Shown here: positions 55,056-63,711 of the stretch, one piece after another
Position numbering within the stretch: position 1 is the stretch's first letter
Layout of the letters: each line of letters begins with the position of its first letter
Source: JAICNG01 sp035249985
GTDB taxonomy: Bacteria; Gemmatimonadota; Gemmatimonadetes; Gemmatimonadales; Gemmatimonadaceae
Assembly (NCBI GenBank): GCA_035249985.1
Contig: DATFFP010000103.1
Coordinates: forward strand, 28,800-92,799
Length of the DNA stretch: 64,000 nt
Reading direction: 5' to 3'
The notes under the pieces: generated by a model
What the model saw: only the letters and a program-made list of their open reading frames with translations
Database searches by the model: none
What the model was told of the DNA's origin: nothing
Translations under genes and position numbers: made by a program

Positions 55056-56013
55056 ACGGTTTCAGGCCTGGGAGGATTCCGGCCTTCCGCCCGATACACC
55101 GGGCACGGTCCTCACCGTCGGCACCTTCGACGGGATCCACCGCGGTCACCTCGACATCCTGCGCACCGTGGCCGGCCGAGCCGATGCGTCAGGCATGCGC
55201 TCCGTGCTCGTCACCTTCGACCCGCACCCGCTCGAGGTGGTGAACCCACCCGCCGCGCCACCGCTGCTGACCGTGGGAGTCGAGAAGAGCGAGATCGTCG
55301 CGGAGAGCGGCGTGGCGTTTCTCGCCGTGCTTCCATTCGACAGGCAGCTGGCCGCGTACAGCGCCCCGCAGTTCGTCGACGAGGTGCTGCGCCAGCGGTT
55401 CCTCATGAAGGAGCTCGTCATCGGGTATGATCATGGCTTCGGCCGGGGCCGCGAGGGCAACGTGGACACGCTCCGCGCGCTCGGGCGGGAGCGCGGGTTC
55501 CTCGTTCACGTGATCCCTCCCGTCTCGGTCTCCGACGGCGGATCGCCGCGACCCGCCTCGTCGACGCTCATTCGGCGCGCTGTCGCTGGGGGGGATCTCG
55601 AGACCGCCGCGCGCGAGCTTGGCCGCCGCTATTCGGTGACTGGCACCGTGAGGCCAGGCGACAGTCGCGGCCGGCTGCTCGGCTTCCCGACGATCAACCT
55701 GGGCTCCCCGCACCCGAGGAAGCTTTTGCCTCCTGAAGGGGTATATGCCGTTCTCGTCCACACCCCGCGCGGACCGTTCGGAGGCATGATGAACCTTGGC
55801 ACACGGCCCACGTTCGGGGACACGACGGTCACGCTGGAGGCGCACCTGTTCGACGCCGATGTCGAGCTCTACGGAGCGACGGTCAAGATGGAATTCGTGG
55901 CGCGGCTGCGAGACGTCCGTCGGTTTCCGTCGCCAGACGCCCTCGTCGCGCAGCTGCGCACCGACGAATCGCATGCACGTCGTGCGTTGACTCGCATCGC
56001 GGCGGGGCATTAA
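55048..56013 (+). CDS. ribF: Bifunctional riboflavin kinase / FAD synthetase
   Basis: 321 aa. The N-terminal adenylyltransferase has TVGTFDGIHRGHLDIL; the C-terminal flavokinase has RLLGFPTINL and the EGVYAVLV, MMNLGTRPTFGD segments. Makes FMN and FAD. Overlaps truB by 8 bases. Confidence 0.94.
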   Translation: MHERFQAWEDSGLPPDTPGTVLTVGTFDGIHRGHLDILRTVAGRADASGMRSVLVTFDPHPLEVVNPPAAPPLLTVGVEKSEIVAESGVAFLAVLPFDRQLAAYSAPQFVDEVLRQRFLMKELVIGYDHGFGRGREGNVDTLRALGRERGFLVHVIPPVSVSDGGSPRPASSTLIRRAVAGGDLETAARELGRRYSVTGTVRPGDSRGRLLGFPTINLGSPHPRKLLPPEGVYAVLVHTPRGPFGGMMNLGTRPTFGDTTVTLEAHLFDADVELYGATVKMEFVARLRDVRRFPSPDALVAQLRTDESHARRALTRIAAGH

Positions 56014-56016
56014 CCT
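55987..56016 (+). promoter_or_regulatory. Candidate secDF promoter
   Basis: TTGACT (55987-55992), 18 bases, TAACCT (56011-56016), overlapping the end of ribF. Leader to the secD ATG about 35 bases. Confidence 0.5.
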
Positions 56017-56057
56017 TCATGACTCTCCGCGCTCAGTTTACCTCTCTCCAGTAGCGC

Positions 56058-57731
56058 ATGTCGAACATCAAATCCCGCCTGGCGATCATCGTCGCCCTCA
56101 CCCTCGCATCGATCGCGGCGCTCTGGCCGCGGGACGTCATCGTGCGGGAGCAGGACTCGCCGCCCGATGCGCCCACGTACGACACCGTCAAGCGCATCCC
56201 GATCAAGCTCGGCCTCGATCTCGAGGGCGGAATGCACATGGCGCTCGAGGTCGATGAATCGAAGGGCGCCGTGCCTGACAAGCTCGACGCGCTCGAACGG
56301 GCGCTCGTCGTGCTGCGCAATCGCATCGACGAGTTCGGCGTCAACGAGCCCGTGGTGCAGCGCGTCGGCGAGGAACGCATCATCGTCGAGCTTCCCGGTA
56401 TCGATGATCCCGCGCGTGCCGAAGCCCTGATCAAGACATCGGCCTTTCTCACCTTCCAGATCGTCGATAAGGCGAATTCGCTCGAGCGCGCGCTTCCCCG
56501 GATCGATGCGGTGCTGAAGAACCGCGGGCTCGATGCAGCGGCAGCACGCGGGGTCGCTGGCGGCGACACCGCGCGCACGGGAGGTCTCGCCGACTTGCTC
56601 ACGCCGAGCGGGGACACCAGCGCGCGCGTCGCTCAGGACTCGGCGGTGTCCGACACCGGCCTCCTCGCCGGCACCCGGGACGGCGCCTTCTCCCGTTTGT
56701 TGCAGCCAGGCGGCATGCCTGGTGAATACTTCGTGTCGTTGTCCGACACGGGCTCGGTGTCGCGCTTCCTCGCTATGCCGGACGTCCAGTCGCTTATCCC
56801 CCCGGGACGCGTCATTCGCTGGGGCGCGTTGGACGATAACGCGAAGCGATCGGGTTTCCGGCCGCTCTACGTGCTGGAATCGCGCGCGATTATCCGTGGC
56901 GACCAGCACCTCAAGGATGCGCGACCGAACACCGATCCGATCGAAGGGAACCTCGTTCTGTTCGAGCTGACCAACGAGGGGGGCCGGCGGTTCGGTGCCG
57001 AGACGGGCAAGCACATCGGCGACAACCTCGCCATCGTGCTCGACAATGTCGTGATGGGTACGCCGCCGGTCATTCAGGATGTGATTCGCACTCGCGGTCA
57101 GATCACGATGCGCGGAAAGCCGCTCCAGGAGGCACAGGACCTGGCCCTCGTGCTGCGTGCCGGGTCACTCCCGGTTCCGCTTCGGATCATGGAGGTGGGT
57201 CACCTGGGCGCCAGTCTGGGCCAGGACGCCATCGAGCAGGGAACGCGCGCCGGCATCCTCGGGATCGTCCTCGTCGTGCTCATCATGGTCGTGTACTATC
57301 GATTCTCCGGCCTCCTTGCGGTCGCCGGCCTGGTGCTCTACGTGGTGATCACGCTGGCGATTCTCGCCGGGTTCAACGCGGCGCTGACACTCCCAGGCAT
57401 CGCGGCCTTCGTGCTGTCGATCGGAATGGCGGTCGACGCCAACTTCCTCATCTTCGAGCGAACGCGCGAGGAGCTCGCCCGCGGAAAGACGGTGCGGACC
57501 GCGATCAATGAAGGCTTCGACCACGCACTCAGCGCGATCATTGACACGCACGCCACCACCGCGCTGACGGCTCTGATTCTCTATCAGGTGGGGACCGGTC
57601 CGGTGCGTGGCTTCGCCGTCGCGCTCATCGCGGGTATCATCGCGTCCCTGTTCACCGCCGTGTTCTTCGTGCGTACCCTCTTCCTCATTTGGCTGAACCG
57701 CTCGCGCGGCGCCCAAACCCTGAGCATCTGA
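56058..57731 (+). CDS. secD: Protein translocase subunit SecD
   Basis: 557 aa. An N-terminal membrane helix (about 7-24), a large periplasmic region with KLGLDLEGGMHMALEVD, and five C-terminal helices with GIVLVVLIMVVYYRFSG and IGMAVDANFLIFERTREEL. A Gly/Asp/Ser-rich insert lies at about 165-240 and is unlike usual SecD. Uses proton motive force to pull proteins out during export. Starts a secD-secF pair. Confidence 0.94.
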   Translation: MSNIKSRLAIIVALTLASIAALWPRDVIVREQDSPPDAPTYDTVKRIPIKLGLDLEGGMHMALEVDESKGAVPDKLDALERALVVLRNRIDEFGVNEPVVQRVGEERIIVELPGIDDPARAEALIKTSAFLTFQIVDKANSLERALPRIDAVLKNRGLDAAAARGVAGGDTARTGGLADLLTPSGDTSARVAQDSAVSDTGLLAGTRDGAFSRLLQPGGMPGEYFVSLSDTGSVSRFLAMPDVQSLIPPGRVIRWGALDDNAKRSGFRPLYVLESRAIIRGDQHLKDARPNTDPIEGNLVLFELTNEGGRRFGAETGKHIGDNLAIVLDNVVMGTPPVIQDVIRTRGQITMRGKPLQEAQDLALVLRAGSLPVPLRIMEVGHLGASLGQDAIEQGTRAGILGIVLVVLIMVVYYRFSGLLAVAGLVLYVVITLAILAGFNAALTLPGIAAFVLSIGMAVDANFLIFERTREELARGKTVRTAINEGFDHALSAIIDTHATTALTALILYQVGTGPVRGFAVALIAGIIASLFTAVFFVRTLFLIWLNRSRGAQTLSI

Positions 57732-58732
57732 TGCTGCGGATCCTGCACGATACCAAGGTCGACTTCATCCGCCTGTGGCGGTGGAGCACGGCGATCACCG
57801 CACTGTTCATCGTGCCGGGACTCGTCCTCATCGCGATATCCGGATTTCGCTACAGCATCGAGTTCACCGGCGGTACCTTGATGCGGTTGGAGTTCACGAC
57901 CGCCCCCGATGTCGGCGAGGTCCGCTCGGCACTTTCCGACGCGGGAATTTCCGGTGCGGAGATCCAGACGTTCGGCACGCCCCGCGAGCTCCAGATACGT
58001 GCGCAGGACGCGCAGCACGTTGAGCAGCAGTCCGTAGGCGCCGAGTCCGTCGCTCAGCGGATTCGGGCAGCGCTCGACGCGCGCTACGGTGCGGATGCGT
58101 ACAAGGTCTCTCGCACCGAAGGGGTAGGGCCGCGCATCGGCGCGGAGCTGCGACGCCAGGCGCTGATTGCGATCGTCCTGTCGTTCGCGGTGACGCTGAT
58201 TTATCTCGCCTGGCGCTTCGAGTGGCGCTTTGGCGTCGCAGCGATCATCGCGACCATCCACGATATCCTGGCGACGTTGGCGTTCATGAAGTACATGAAC
58301 CTCGAGGTCTCGCTGTTCGTCGTCGGCGCGGTCCTCACCGTCATCGGTTACTCGCTCAACGATACCGTCGTGGTGTTCGACCGCGTGCGCGAGAATCTCA
58401 AGCTGCAGCGACGCATGTCGCTCTACGACATTCTCAACCTGTCGGTGAACGAGACACTGCCGCGCACCGTCATGACCGGGTCGACGACGCTGGCCACGCT
58501 GCTCGCGCTGCTCATCTTCGGGGGTGAGGTCATTCGCCCCTTCGCGTGGGTGCTGACCTACGGGATTCTCGTCGGCACGTTCAGCTCGATCTTTGTCGCC
58601 GGTCCGGTGCTCCTGTGGATCGAGCGCAAGTGGCAACGGAAGGCAGGCGAGAAGGGTGGCGTCTCACACACGCAACTGGAGCAGACAGGCCAGACGAAGC
58701 GACGCGACCCGGAGCCTGTGGGCAGTCGCTGA
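57731..58732 (+). CDS. secF: Protein translocase subunit SecF
   Basis: 333 aa. YSIEFTGGTLMRLEF and NDTVVVFDRVREN are SecF hallmarks; six membrane helices in the usual order. The ATG shares one base with the secD stop. The C-terminus has a short Lys/Arg/Gln-rich tail. Confidence 0.94.
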   Translation: MLRILHDTKVDFIRLWRWSTAITALFIVPGLVLIAISGFRYSIEFTGGTLMRLEFTTAPDVGEVRSALSDAGISGAEIQTFGTPRELQIRAQDAQHVEQQSVGAESVAQRIRAALDARYGADAYKVSRTEGVGPRIGAELRRQALIAIVLSFAVTLIYLAWRFEWRFGVAAIIATIHDILATLAFMKYMNLEVSLFVVGAVLTVIGYSLNDTVVVFDRVRENLKLQRRMSLYDILNLSVNETLPRTVMTGSTTLATLLALLIFGGEVIRPFAWVLTYGILVGTFSSIFVAGPVLLWIERKWQRKAGEKGGVSHTQLEQTGQTKRRDPEPVGSR

Positions 58733-58743
58733 TGGACCACTCA

Positions 58744-58765
58744 CCCGCCGCCGAAAGGCGGCGGG
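58744..58765. terminator. GAAA-tetraloop hairpin after secF
   Basis: A perfect 9-bp GC stem (58744-58752 with 58757-58765) closed by a GAAA tetraloop, 11 bases past secF and 18 bases before tatD. No T-run. It might also act as an RNA stability element. Confidence 0.6.
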
Positions 58766-58783
58766 CGTGCATCGGGAACCCGC

Positions 58784-59560
58784 ATGATCGATAGTCACGC
58801 ACATCTCGCGGACGCGGCATTCAATGGCGAAAGCAACGAGGTCGTGCGCCGGGCGCGCGAGGCAGGCGTTGAGGGCATAATCTGCATCGGCGAGTCGCTC
58901 GCGTCGGCGACCCGCGCCCGAGCGATCGCCGAGGCGAATCCCGGTGTCGTGTGGTGGACGGCTGGCGTTCACCCGCACGACGCGGCCTCGTTCGATCGGC
59001 AGTGCGACTTGCCGGCGATTCGCGAGCACGTCGACGCGGGAGCAGTGGCGGTCGGCGAGTGCGGCCTCGATTACCACTACGATCACTCACCGCGCGACCG
59101 CCAGCGTGTCGCGTTCTCCGAGCAAGTCGGCCTGGCGGCAATGCTTGGCCGTCCGGTGGTGGTGCACACGCGCGAAGCGGAGGACGACACGCGAGCGATC
59201 GTGACCGATGCCGGTCGCGAGGGTGTGCGCGGGGTGATGCATTGCTTCACCGGGTCGCGCGAGCTCGCTCGAGCAGCGCTCGACGCGGGGTGGTTCGTGT
59301 CGTTCGCGGGAATCGTCACGTTCAAGCGCTGGAGCGACGACGATCTGCTGCGTCTCGTTCCCGATGACCGCCTGTTGGTCGAAACTGACGCGCCCTACCT
59401 CGCGCCGGTTCCACACCGCGGAAAGCGCAACGAACCCGCGTACCTGCCGCTGACGATCGCCCGCCTCGCCACCGCTCGCGGCACGACGGCGCAGCGGATT
59501 GCCGAGCTGACGGCGGCGAACGCGCGGGAGCTATTCGTGCTGCCGGGGTCGTCGAGGTAA
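58784..59560 (+). CDS. tatD: TatD-family metal-dependent hydrolase/DNase
   Basis: 258 aa TIM-barrel protein. Metal ligands: DSHAHL near the start, GECGLDYHYD, VVHTREAEDD, MHCFTGS and ETDAPYLAP. The TAA at 59558 falls inside the first words of repeat H, so the last residues derive from that element. Confidence 0.9.
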   Translation: MIDSHAHLADAAFNGESNEVVRRAREAGVEGIICIGESLASATRARAIAEANPGVVWWTAGVHPHDAASFDRQCDLPAIREHVDAGAVAVGECGLDYHYDHSPRDRQRVAFSEQVGLAAMLGRPVVVHTREAEDDTRAIVTDAGREGVRGVMHCFTGSRELARAALDAGWFVSFAGIVTFKRWSDDDLLRLVPDDRLLVETDAPYLAPVPHRGKRNEPAYLPLTIARLATARGTTAQRIAELTAANARELFVLPGSSR

Positions 59561-59609
59561 TCGAGGATGTCGAGGTGGCCGAGGCGACTCTACCTCGACG
59601 ACCTCGACC
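59548..59609. repeat. Nonamer-word hairpin H at the tatD 3' end
   Basis: Left arm: four nonamers all ending in CGAG (GTCGTCGAG, GTAATCGAG, GATGTCGAG, GTGGCCGAG). Right arm: ACCTCGACG and ACCTCGACC. GTCGTCGAGGT (59548-59558) pairs exactly with 59592-59602. It begins within the tatD coding sequence and includes its stop codon. Confidence 0.8.
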
Positions 59610-59863
59610 GCCTGCTGTGCAGTAGTGGACTGCGTCTGAGTTTCGGAGTGCAGCCTCAACGAGCCAGGTAACCGCAGAAGGCCGCAACGGGACGGGCACT
59701 CCGTACGGATCAAAGCGTCGACCCCTCGCCCGAATGGCCGCAAATGCCGCACAAGGCAATGCGTTGTGGTTTCTCTGCGGCCATTGGACCATGCCCCCTG
59801 CACTCACCAACTCGGACGCAGGCCACTAGTATTACCGCCGCGTTTAACCAACCGAGGTCGCGC
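59561..59863. other. 303-base gap between tatD and fhs
   Basis: It contains the rest of repeat H, a second imperfect hairpin (59733-59785) and, near its end, a TAGTAT box (59827-59832) that could be a -10 for fhs without a good -35. I see no gene. Confidence 0.55.
59733..59785. repeat. Imperfect hairpin upstream of fhs
   Basis: A 10-base outer stem AATGGCCGCA, a 7x7 internal loop, and a 5-base inner stem around a 9-base loop. The left arm is two related words, ATGGCCGCA and AATGCCGCA. A similar word pair, CCGCAGAAG/GCCGCAACG, lies at 59672-59690. Probably a degraded member of the word-hairpin group. Confidence 0.45.
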
Positions 59864-61540
59864 GTGCCCAACGTTCCCACCGACATCGAGATCGCGCAGC
59901 GCGCGAAGCCGCGCCCGATCGTCGATGTCGCCAGGGAGATCGGTCTCTCTCCGGATGATCTCGATCTCTATGGCAAGTACAAGGCGAAGGTCCCGCTCGA
60001 GATTTCTTCACGGCCCCCGCGCGGTCGCCTGGTGCTCGTTACGGGGATCAATCCCACGGCAGCTGGAGAAGGAAAGAGCACCGTCACGGTCGGCGTAACG
60101 CAGGCGTTCCGACGCCTCGGCGTGAACGCGGTGCTGTGCATTCGAGAGCCAAGCCTCGGTCCGGTGTTCGGAGTGAAGGGGGGCGCGGCCGGCGGTGGCT
60201 TTGCGCAGGTCATCCCCATGGAGGACATCAACCTTCATTTCACGGGAGACTTTCACGCGATCTCGAGCGCGCACGCGTTGCTCTCGGCGATGATCGACAA
60301 CCATCTCCACCAGGGAAACGCACTCGGGCTCGATCCGCGTCGGATCAGCTGGCCGCGCACGATCGATATGAACGACCGCGCGCTCCGGGACTGCGTGATC
60401 GGATTGGGTGGCGTCGCGAACGGTGTGGCGCGCGAGGAGCGTTGGGTCATCATTCCGGCGAGCGAGGTGATGGCCATCGTCGCGCTGGCGACGAGCCGGC
60501 AGGATCTCGAGGAGCGGCTCGGGCGCATCATCGTCGGTGCCACCGCGGGTGCCAAGCGAACGCCCGTGCGCGCACGCGACCTGAAGGCGGCCGGGGCGAT
60601 GACGCTCCTGCTCAAGGACGCGATCCGGCCAAACCTCGTGCAGACGCTTGAAGGCGGACCGGCGTTCGTGCACGCGGGGCCGTTCGGCAACATCGCCCAC
60701 GGGTGCAACAGCATCCTCGCCACCAAGTCGGCGCTCGCGCTCGCCGACATCGTCGTCACCGAGGCGGGGTTCGGCTCCGATCTTGGCGCGGAGAAGTTCC
60801 TCGACATCAAGTGCCGGTTCGGTGGTTTGACGCCTGAGGCTGCGGCGCTCGTGGCCACCGTGCGCGCGCTGAAGCTCAATGGCGGCGCCGACAAGAAGCA
60901 GCTCGGCACTGAGGACCTGGGGGCGCTCGAGCGCGGGTTGCCCAATCTCGACAAGCACATCGAGAACGTGCGCCAGTTCGGGCTTCCCGTGGTCGTGGCG
61001 CTCAATCGATTCGTGACGGATAGCGACCGCGAGCTGACCATGGTCGCCGACCGTGCGCGCGCCGCGGGAGCGCGAATCGCGCTCACCGAAGTCTGGGAGA
61101 AGGGAGGCGCAGGTGGCGAAGAGCTCGCGCGCGAGCTTCAGGCCGTTCTCGCCGAGCGGCAGGGACGCTACGCCCCGCTGTACGATGCGGCGCGTCCGAT
61201 CAAGGAGAAGATCGATACCATCGTACGAAAGGTCTACGGTGGAGAAGGCGCGGACTACGCCCCCAAGGCCGACCGCGCGATCGAGTATCTTGAATCCATT
61301 GGGCTGGGCGGGACGCCCGTCTGCATGGCCAAGACGCAATACTCCTTGAGCGATGACGCGACCAAGCTCGGTCGGCCGACGGGATTTCGTGTGACGATCA
61401 ACGATGTGTATCCGTCGGCGGGGGCCGGATTCGTCGTCGCCCAGGCGGGAGACATCATGACCATGCCGGGACTTCCCAGGGAGCCGGCGGCGGAGCGCAT
61501 GGCCATTCAGGCCGACGGCCAGATTGTCGGACTCTTTTAA
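59864..61540 (+). CDS. fhs: Formate-tetrahydrofolate ligase
   Basis: 558 aa. The P-loop TGINPTAAGEGKST, EPSLGPVFGVKGGAAGGG, and the MEDINLHFTGDFHA and EAGFGSDLGAEKF segments are all conserved. Makes 10-formyl-THF from formate. The GTG at 59864 has GAGG 6 bases upstream; the longer frame from 59744 covers the hairpin and is rejected. Confidence 0.96.
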   Translation: MPNVPTDIEIAQRAKPRPIVDVAREIGLSPDDLDLYGKYKAKVPLEISSRPPRGRLVLVTGINPTAAGEGKSTVTVGVTQAFRRLGVNAVLCIREPSLGPVFGVKGGAAGGGFAQVIPMEDINLHFTGDFHAISSAHALLSAMIDNHLHQGNALGLDPRRISWPRTIDMNDRALRDCVIGLGGVANGVAREERWVIIPASEVMAIVALATSRQDLEERLGRIIVGATAGAKRTPVRARDLKAAGAMTLLLKDAIRPNLVQTLEGGPAFVHAGPFGNIAHGCNSILATKSALALADIVVTEAGFGSDLGAEKFLDIKCRFGGLTPEAAALVATVRALKLNGGADKKQLGTEDLGALERGLPNLDKHIENVRQFGLPVVVALNRFVTDSDRELTMVADRARAAGARIALTEVWEKGGAGGEELARELQAVLAERQGRYAPLYDAARPIKEKIDTIVRKVYGGEGADYAPKADRAIEYLESIGLGGTPVCMAKTQYSLSDDATKLGRPTGFRVTINDVYPSAGAGFVVAQAGDIMTMPGLPREPAAERMAIQADGQIVGLF

Positions 61541-61549
61541 GGAGGAGCT

Positions 61550-61936
61550 GTGACCGTTAGGCGCATCACGACGGCCAACGCGCCGCAGGCGATCGGTCCC
61601 TATTCGCAAGGTGTCATCGCGAACGGGCTGCTGTTTACCGCCGGGCAGATCGGCATCGACCCGCAGACCGGCCGCCTCGTCGACGGGGGCTTCGCCGAAC
61701 AGACGGAGCGTGTTCTCACCAACCTGAGTGCGGTTCTCGAGGCTGCCGGCGCGAGCTGGGGCGACGTCGTGAAGACCACGGTCTACCTTCACGACATGGC
61801 CGACTTTCCGACGTTCAACGAGATGTACGGCCGCCACATCGGCGACGCGCGCCCCGCGCGCTCGACGGTGCAGGCCGCCGGCCTCCCACGCGGAGCACTC
61901 GTCGAAATCGATGCCGTCGTTAGGGTTTCCCTCTAG
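61550..61936 (+). CDS. ridA: RidA-family enamine/imine deaminase
   Basis: 128 aa. NAPQAIGPYSQGVIANGLLFTAGQIGIDP and RSTVQAAGLPRGALVEIDAVV are typical; the Arg near residue 104 is the catalytic Arg. Removes reactive enamines from PLP-enzyme chemistry. GTG start with AAGGAGGAG upstream. Confidence 0.93.
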   Translation: MTVRRITTANAPQAIGPYSQGVIANGLLFTAGQIGIDPQTGRLVDGGFAEQTERVLTNLSAVLEAAGASWGDVVKTTVYLHDMADFPTFNEMYGRHIGDARPARSTVQAAGLPRGALVEIDAVVRVSL

Positions 61937-61962
61937 ATCACCTCGACACCCTAGGCCCACCC

Positions 61963-63006
61963 ATGCCCTCCAACAACACCCGCGACCAGCTCTTCCGGCT
62001 CACCGCGTTCGCCCGCTGCGCGGGTTGAGCCGCCAAGATGGGTCCGGGCGACCTCGCGCGTGCCCTGGCCCCGCTTCCGCATCGCGATGATCCGCGTCTG
62101 CTCGTCGGGCGCGAGACGTTCGACGACGCGGGAGTCTTTGTCGTGTCCGACGATCTCGCGTTGGTACAGACGGTGGATTTCTTTGCGCCGATTGTCGACG
62201 ACCCGTACACCTTCGGTCGCATCGCCGCCGCGAACGCGCTGTCCGACATCTACGCGATGGGCGGTGAACCGCTCACGGCGCTCAACATCGTTGGGTTTCC
62301 CGCCAGCGCGGCACCTCTGGAGGTACTCACCGAGATCCTGCGCGGCGGGCAGGACGCGGTCCACGAGGCCGGCGCGTTCATCGTCGGTGGCCACAGCATC
62401 ATCGACGAGGAGATCAAATATGGTCTCGCGGTCACCGGACGCGCCGACCCTCGACGTCTCCTCACCAACGCCGCCGCCAGGCCGGGCGATCGGCTCATTC
62501 TCACCAAGGCGCTTGGCACGGGACTCCTCTCGACGGCGGCGAAGTCACGCGCGGTGCAGGAGGACATCTATCGCGACATGATCGCGTCGATGTCAACGCT
62601 GAATCGCGATGCGAGTCGCGCCGCGCTTGCCGTCGGCGCGACGTGCGCGACCGATATCACCGGCTTCGGCTTGCTGGGGCACGCATCACACATCGCGCGT
62701 GCGAGCGAGGTATCAGTCGAGATTCGGCCGCGCGACGTCCCGGCGTTACGCGGGGCGCGCGAGGCGTGGCGGGATGGGGCTCGCACCGGAGGCGCTGAGC
62801 GCAACCTTCGCTATCTGGAGCCGCTCGTGAGCTGGGGCACGGCGAGCGACGAGGACCGCGCCCTCCTCGTCGACCCGCAAACCTCCGGCGGCCTCCTCGT
62901 CGCGCTGCCAGCCGCCGCCGCGCGCGATTACATTGCGCGTGTGGCTGGCGCCGTGGAGATCGGCGCCGTCGTCACACGCGGGACGCACGCGATCATTCTC
63001 GCGTAA
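61963..63006 (+). CDS. selD: Selenide, water dikinase containing selenocysteine (UGA at codon 22)
   Basis: 347 aa if the in-frame TGA at 62026-62028 is read as selenocysteine. Before it the frame reads RLTAFARCAG, and after it AAKMGPGDLARAL. The catalytic Cys/Sec of SelD sits in just this AG-(C/U)-AAK context, with Lys25 as the second active residue. Without recoding, translation would start at the ATG at 62038 and lose the active site. It makes selenophosphate for Sec synthesis. The tRNA-Sec gene starts 4 bases past its stop. No strong ribosome-binding site precedes the ATG. Confidence 0.9.
62026..62028 (+). other. selD: UGA selenocysteine codon of selD
   Basis: In-frame TGA flanked on both sides by conserved SelD sequence; it occupies the catalytic Cys position (residue 22). 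Confidence 0.88.
62040..62071 (+). promoter_or_regulatory. Candidate bacterial SECIS element
   Basis: Eleven bases after the UGA, 62040-62049 can pair with 62062-62071 (ten positions, one mismatch, one G-U) around a 12-base loop. Bacterial SECIS hairpins, read by SelB, lie just downstream of the UGA within the coding sequence. A competing small stem, GGTC/GACC (62041-62044 with 62050-62053), is possible. Confidence 0.5.
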
Positions 63007-63010
63007 GCGT

Positions 63011-63107
63011 GGGGGCGGATGGGGCCTGGTGGCTTCCCTGGTCTTCAAAACCAGTGTGACCTGACCACGTCGGGTTGGGTGGGTTCGATTCCCGCACGCT
63101 CCCGCCA
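63011..63107 (+). tRNA. selC: Selenocysteine tRNA, anticodon UCA
   Basis: 97 bases including an encoded CCA. Acceptor 63011-63018 pairs with 63096-63103 (8-bp type, one mismatch at the inner end and one G-U), discriminator G 63104. D-arm GGGGCC/GGCTTC with a 4-base loop, anticodon stem CTGGT/ACCAG with loop CTTCAAA (TCA at 63045-63047), a long 7-bp variable arm, and T-arm GTGGG/CCCGC. The 8-bp acceptor and long variable arm are diagnostic of tRNA-Sec. Confidence 0.95.
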
Positions 63108-63132
63108 CGCGATCCTCGAACCGTCTGTCGAC

Positions 63133-63711
63133 ATGCGAATTCTCGCGCTGCCCGCGCTCGGCATCTTCCTCGCGGTGTCGGCGCTCGGCGCTCAGATCCC
63201 GGTCGATACGGTGCGCGCGGACACCATCCGCGCCGATAGCGCTCCCTCCGCGGTCGTCGTTGGGCCGGTTGCGATTCGCCGCGACACGGTGACCGGTCCG
63301 CCCATCTCGCCGCGCAGTGCCTTCCTGAGATCACTGATCGTCCCTGGCTTGGGACAGGCGGCGCTCGACCGCGGAACGGCGGGCGGCATCTTCGTTTCGC
63401 TCGAGGCCCTTTCGCTGCTCATGACGATCAAATCGAAGCGAGATCTGCGTGTCGCGCGTCGCCTGGAGGCGGACAGCGTGTTCTTTGGCGTCGGCCCTGA
63501 CGGCGACACCGTCTTTGTCGCCAGTCCGCTAGCCGGCCGCGTGCGCGCTCGGAAACAGCACGTCGAGGACTGGGTCGCCCTGCTGATCTTCAATCACCTC
63601 TTCGCGGCCGCGGACGCGTTCGTCGCTGCCCAACTGTGGGATGTCCCCGCGCGCGTCTCCGTGACCCGCGACGGCGACGAGACCCGGCTCACGGCCACCG
63701 TGCGATGGTGA
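63133..63711 (+). CDS. Small membrane-associated protein (DUF5683-like)
   Basis: 192 aa. Signal peptide (about 1-20), a Thr/Asp/Ala-rich stretch to about 60, then SLIVPGLGQAALDRGTAGGIFVSLEALSLLM and one more hydrophobic segment (about 138-160). The PGLGQ motif and layout resemble DUF5683. Function unknown. The ATG at 63133 follows tRNA-Sec by 25 bases. Confidence 0.7.
   Translation: MRILALPALGIFLAVSALGAQIPVDTVRADTIRADSAPSAVVVGPVAIRRDTVTGPPISPRSAFLRSLIVPGLGQAALDRGTAGGIFVSLEALSLLMTIKSKRDLRVARRLEADSVFFGVGPDGDTVFVASPLAGRVRARKQHVEDWVALLIFNHLFAAADAFVAAQLWDVPARVSVTRDGDETRLTATVRW

Noticed and set aside
60008..61960. A 650-aa minus-strand frame opposite fhs
   Set aside because: Mirror frame of a certain gene; no motif and no start signal.
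62038..63006. SelD starting at the ATG at 62038
   Set aside because: This would remove the catalytic residue and the conserved RLT segment, while the upstream frame through UGA keeps both.
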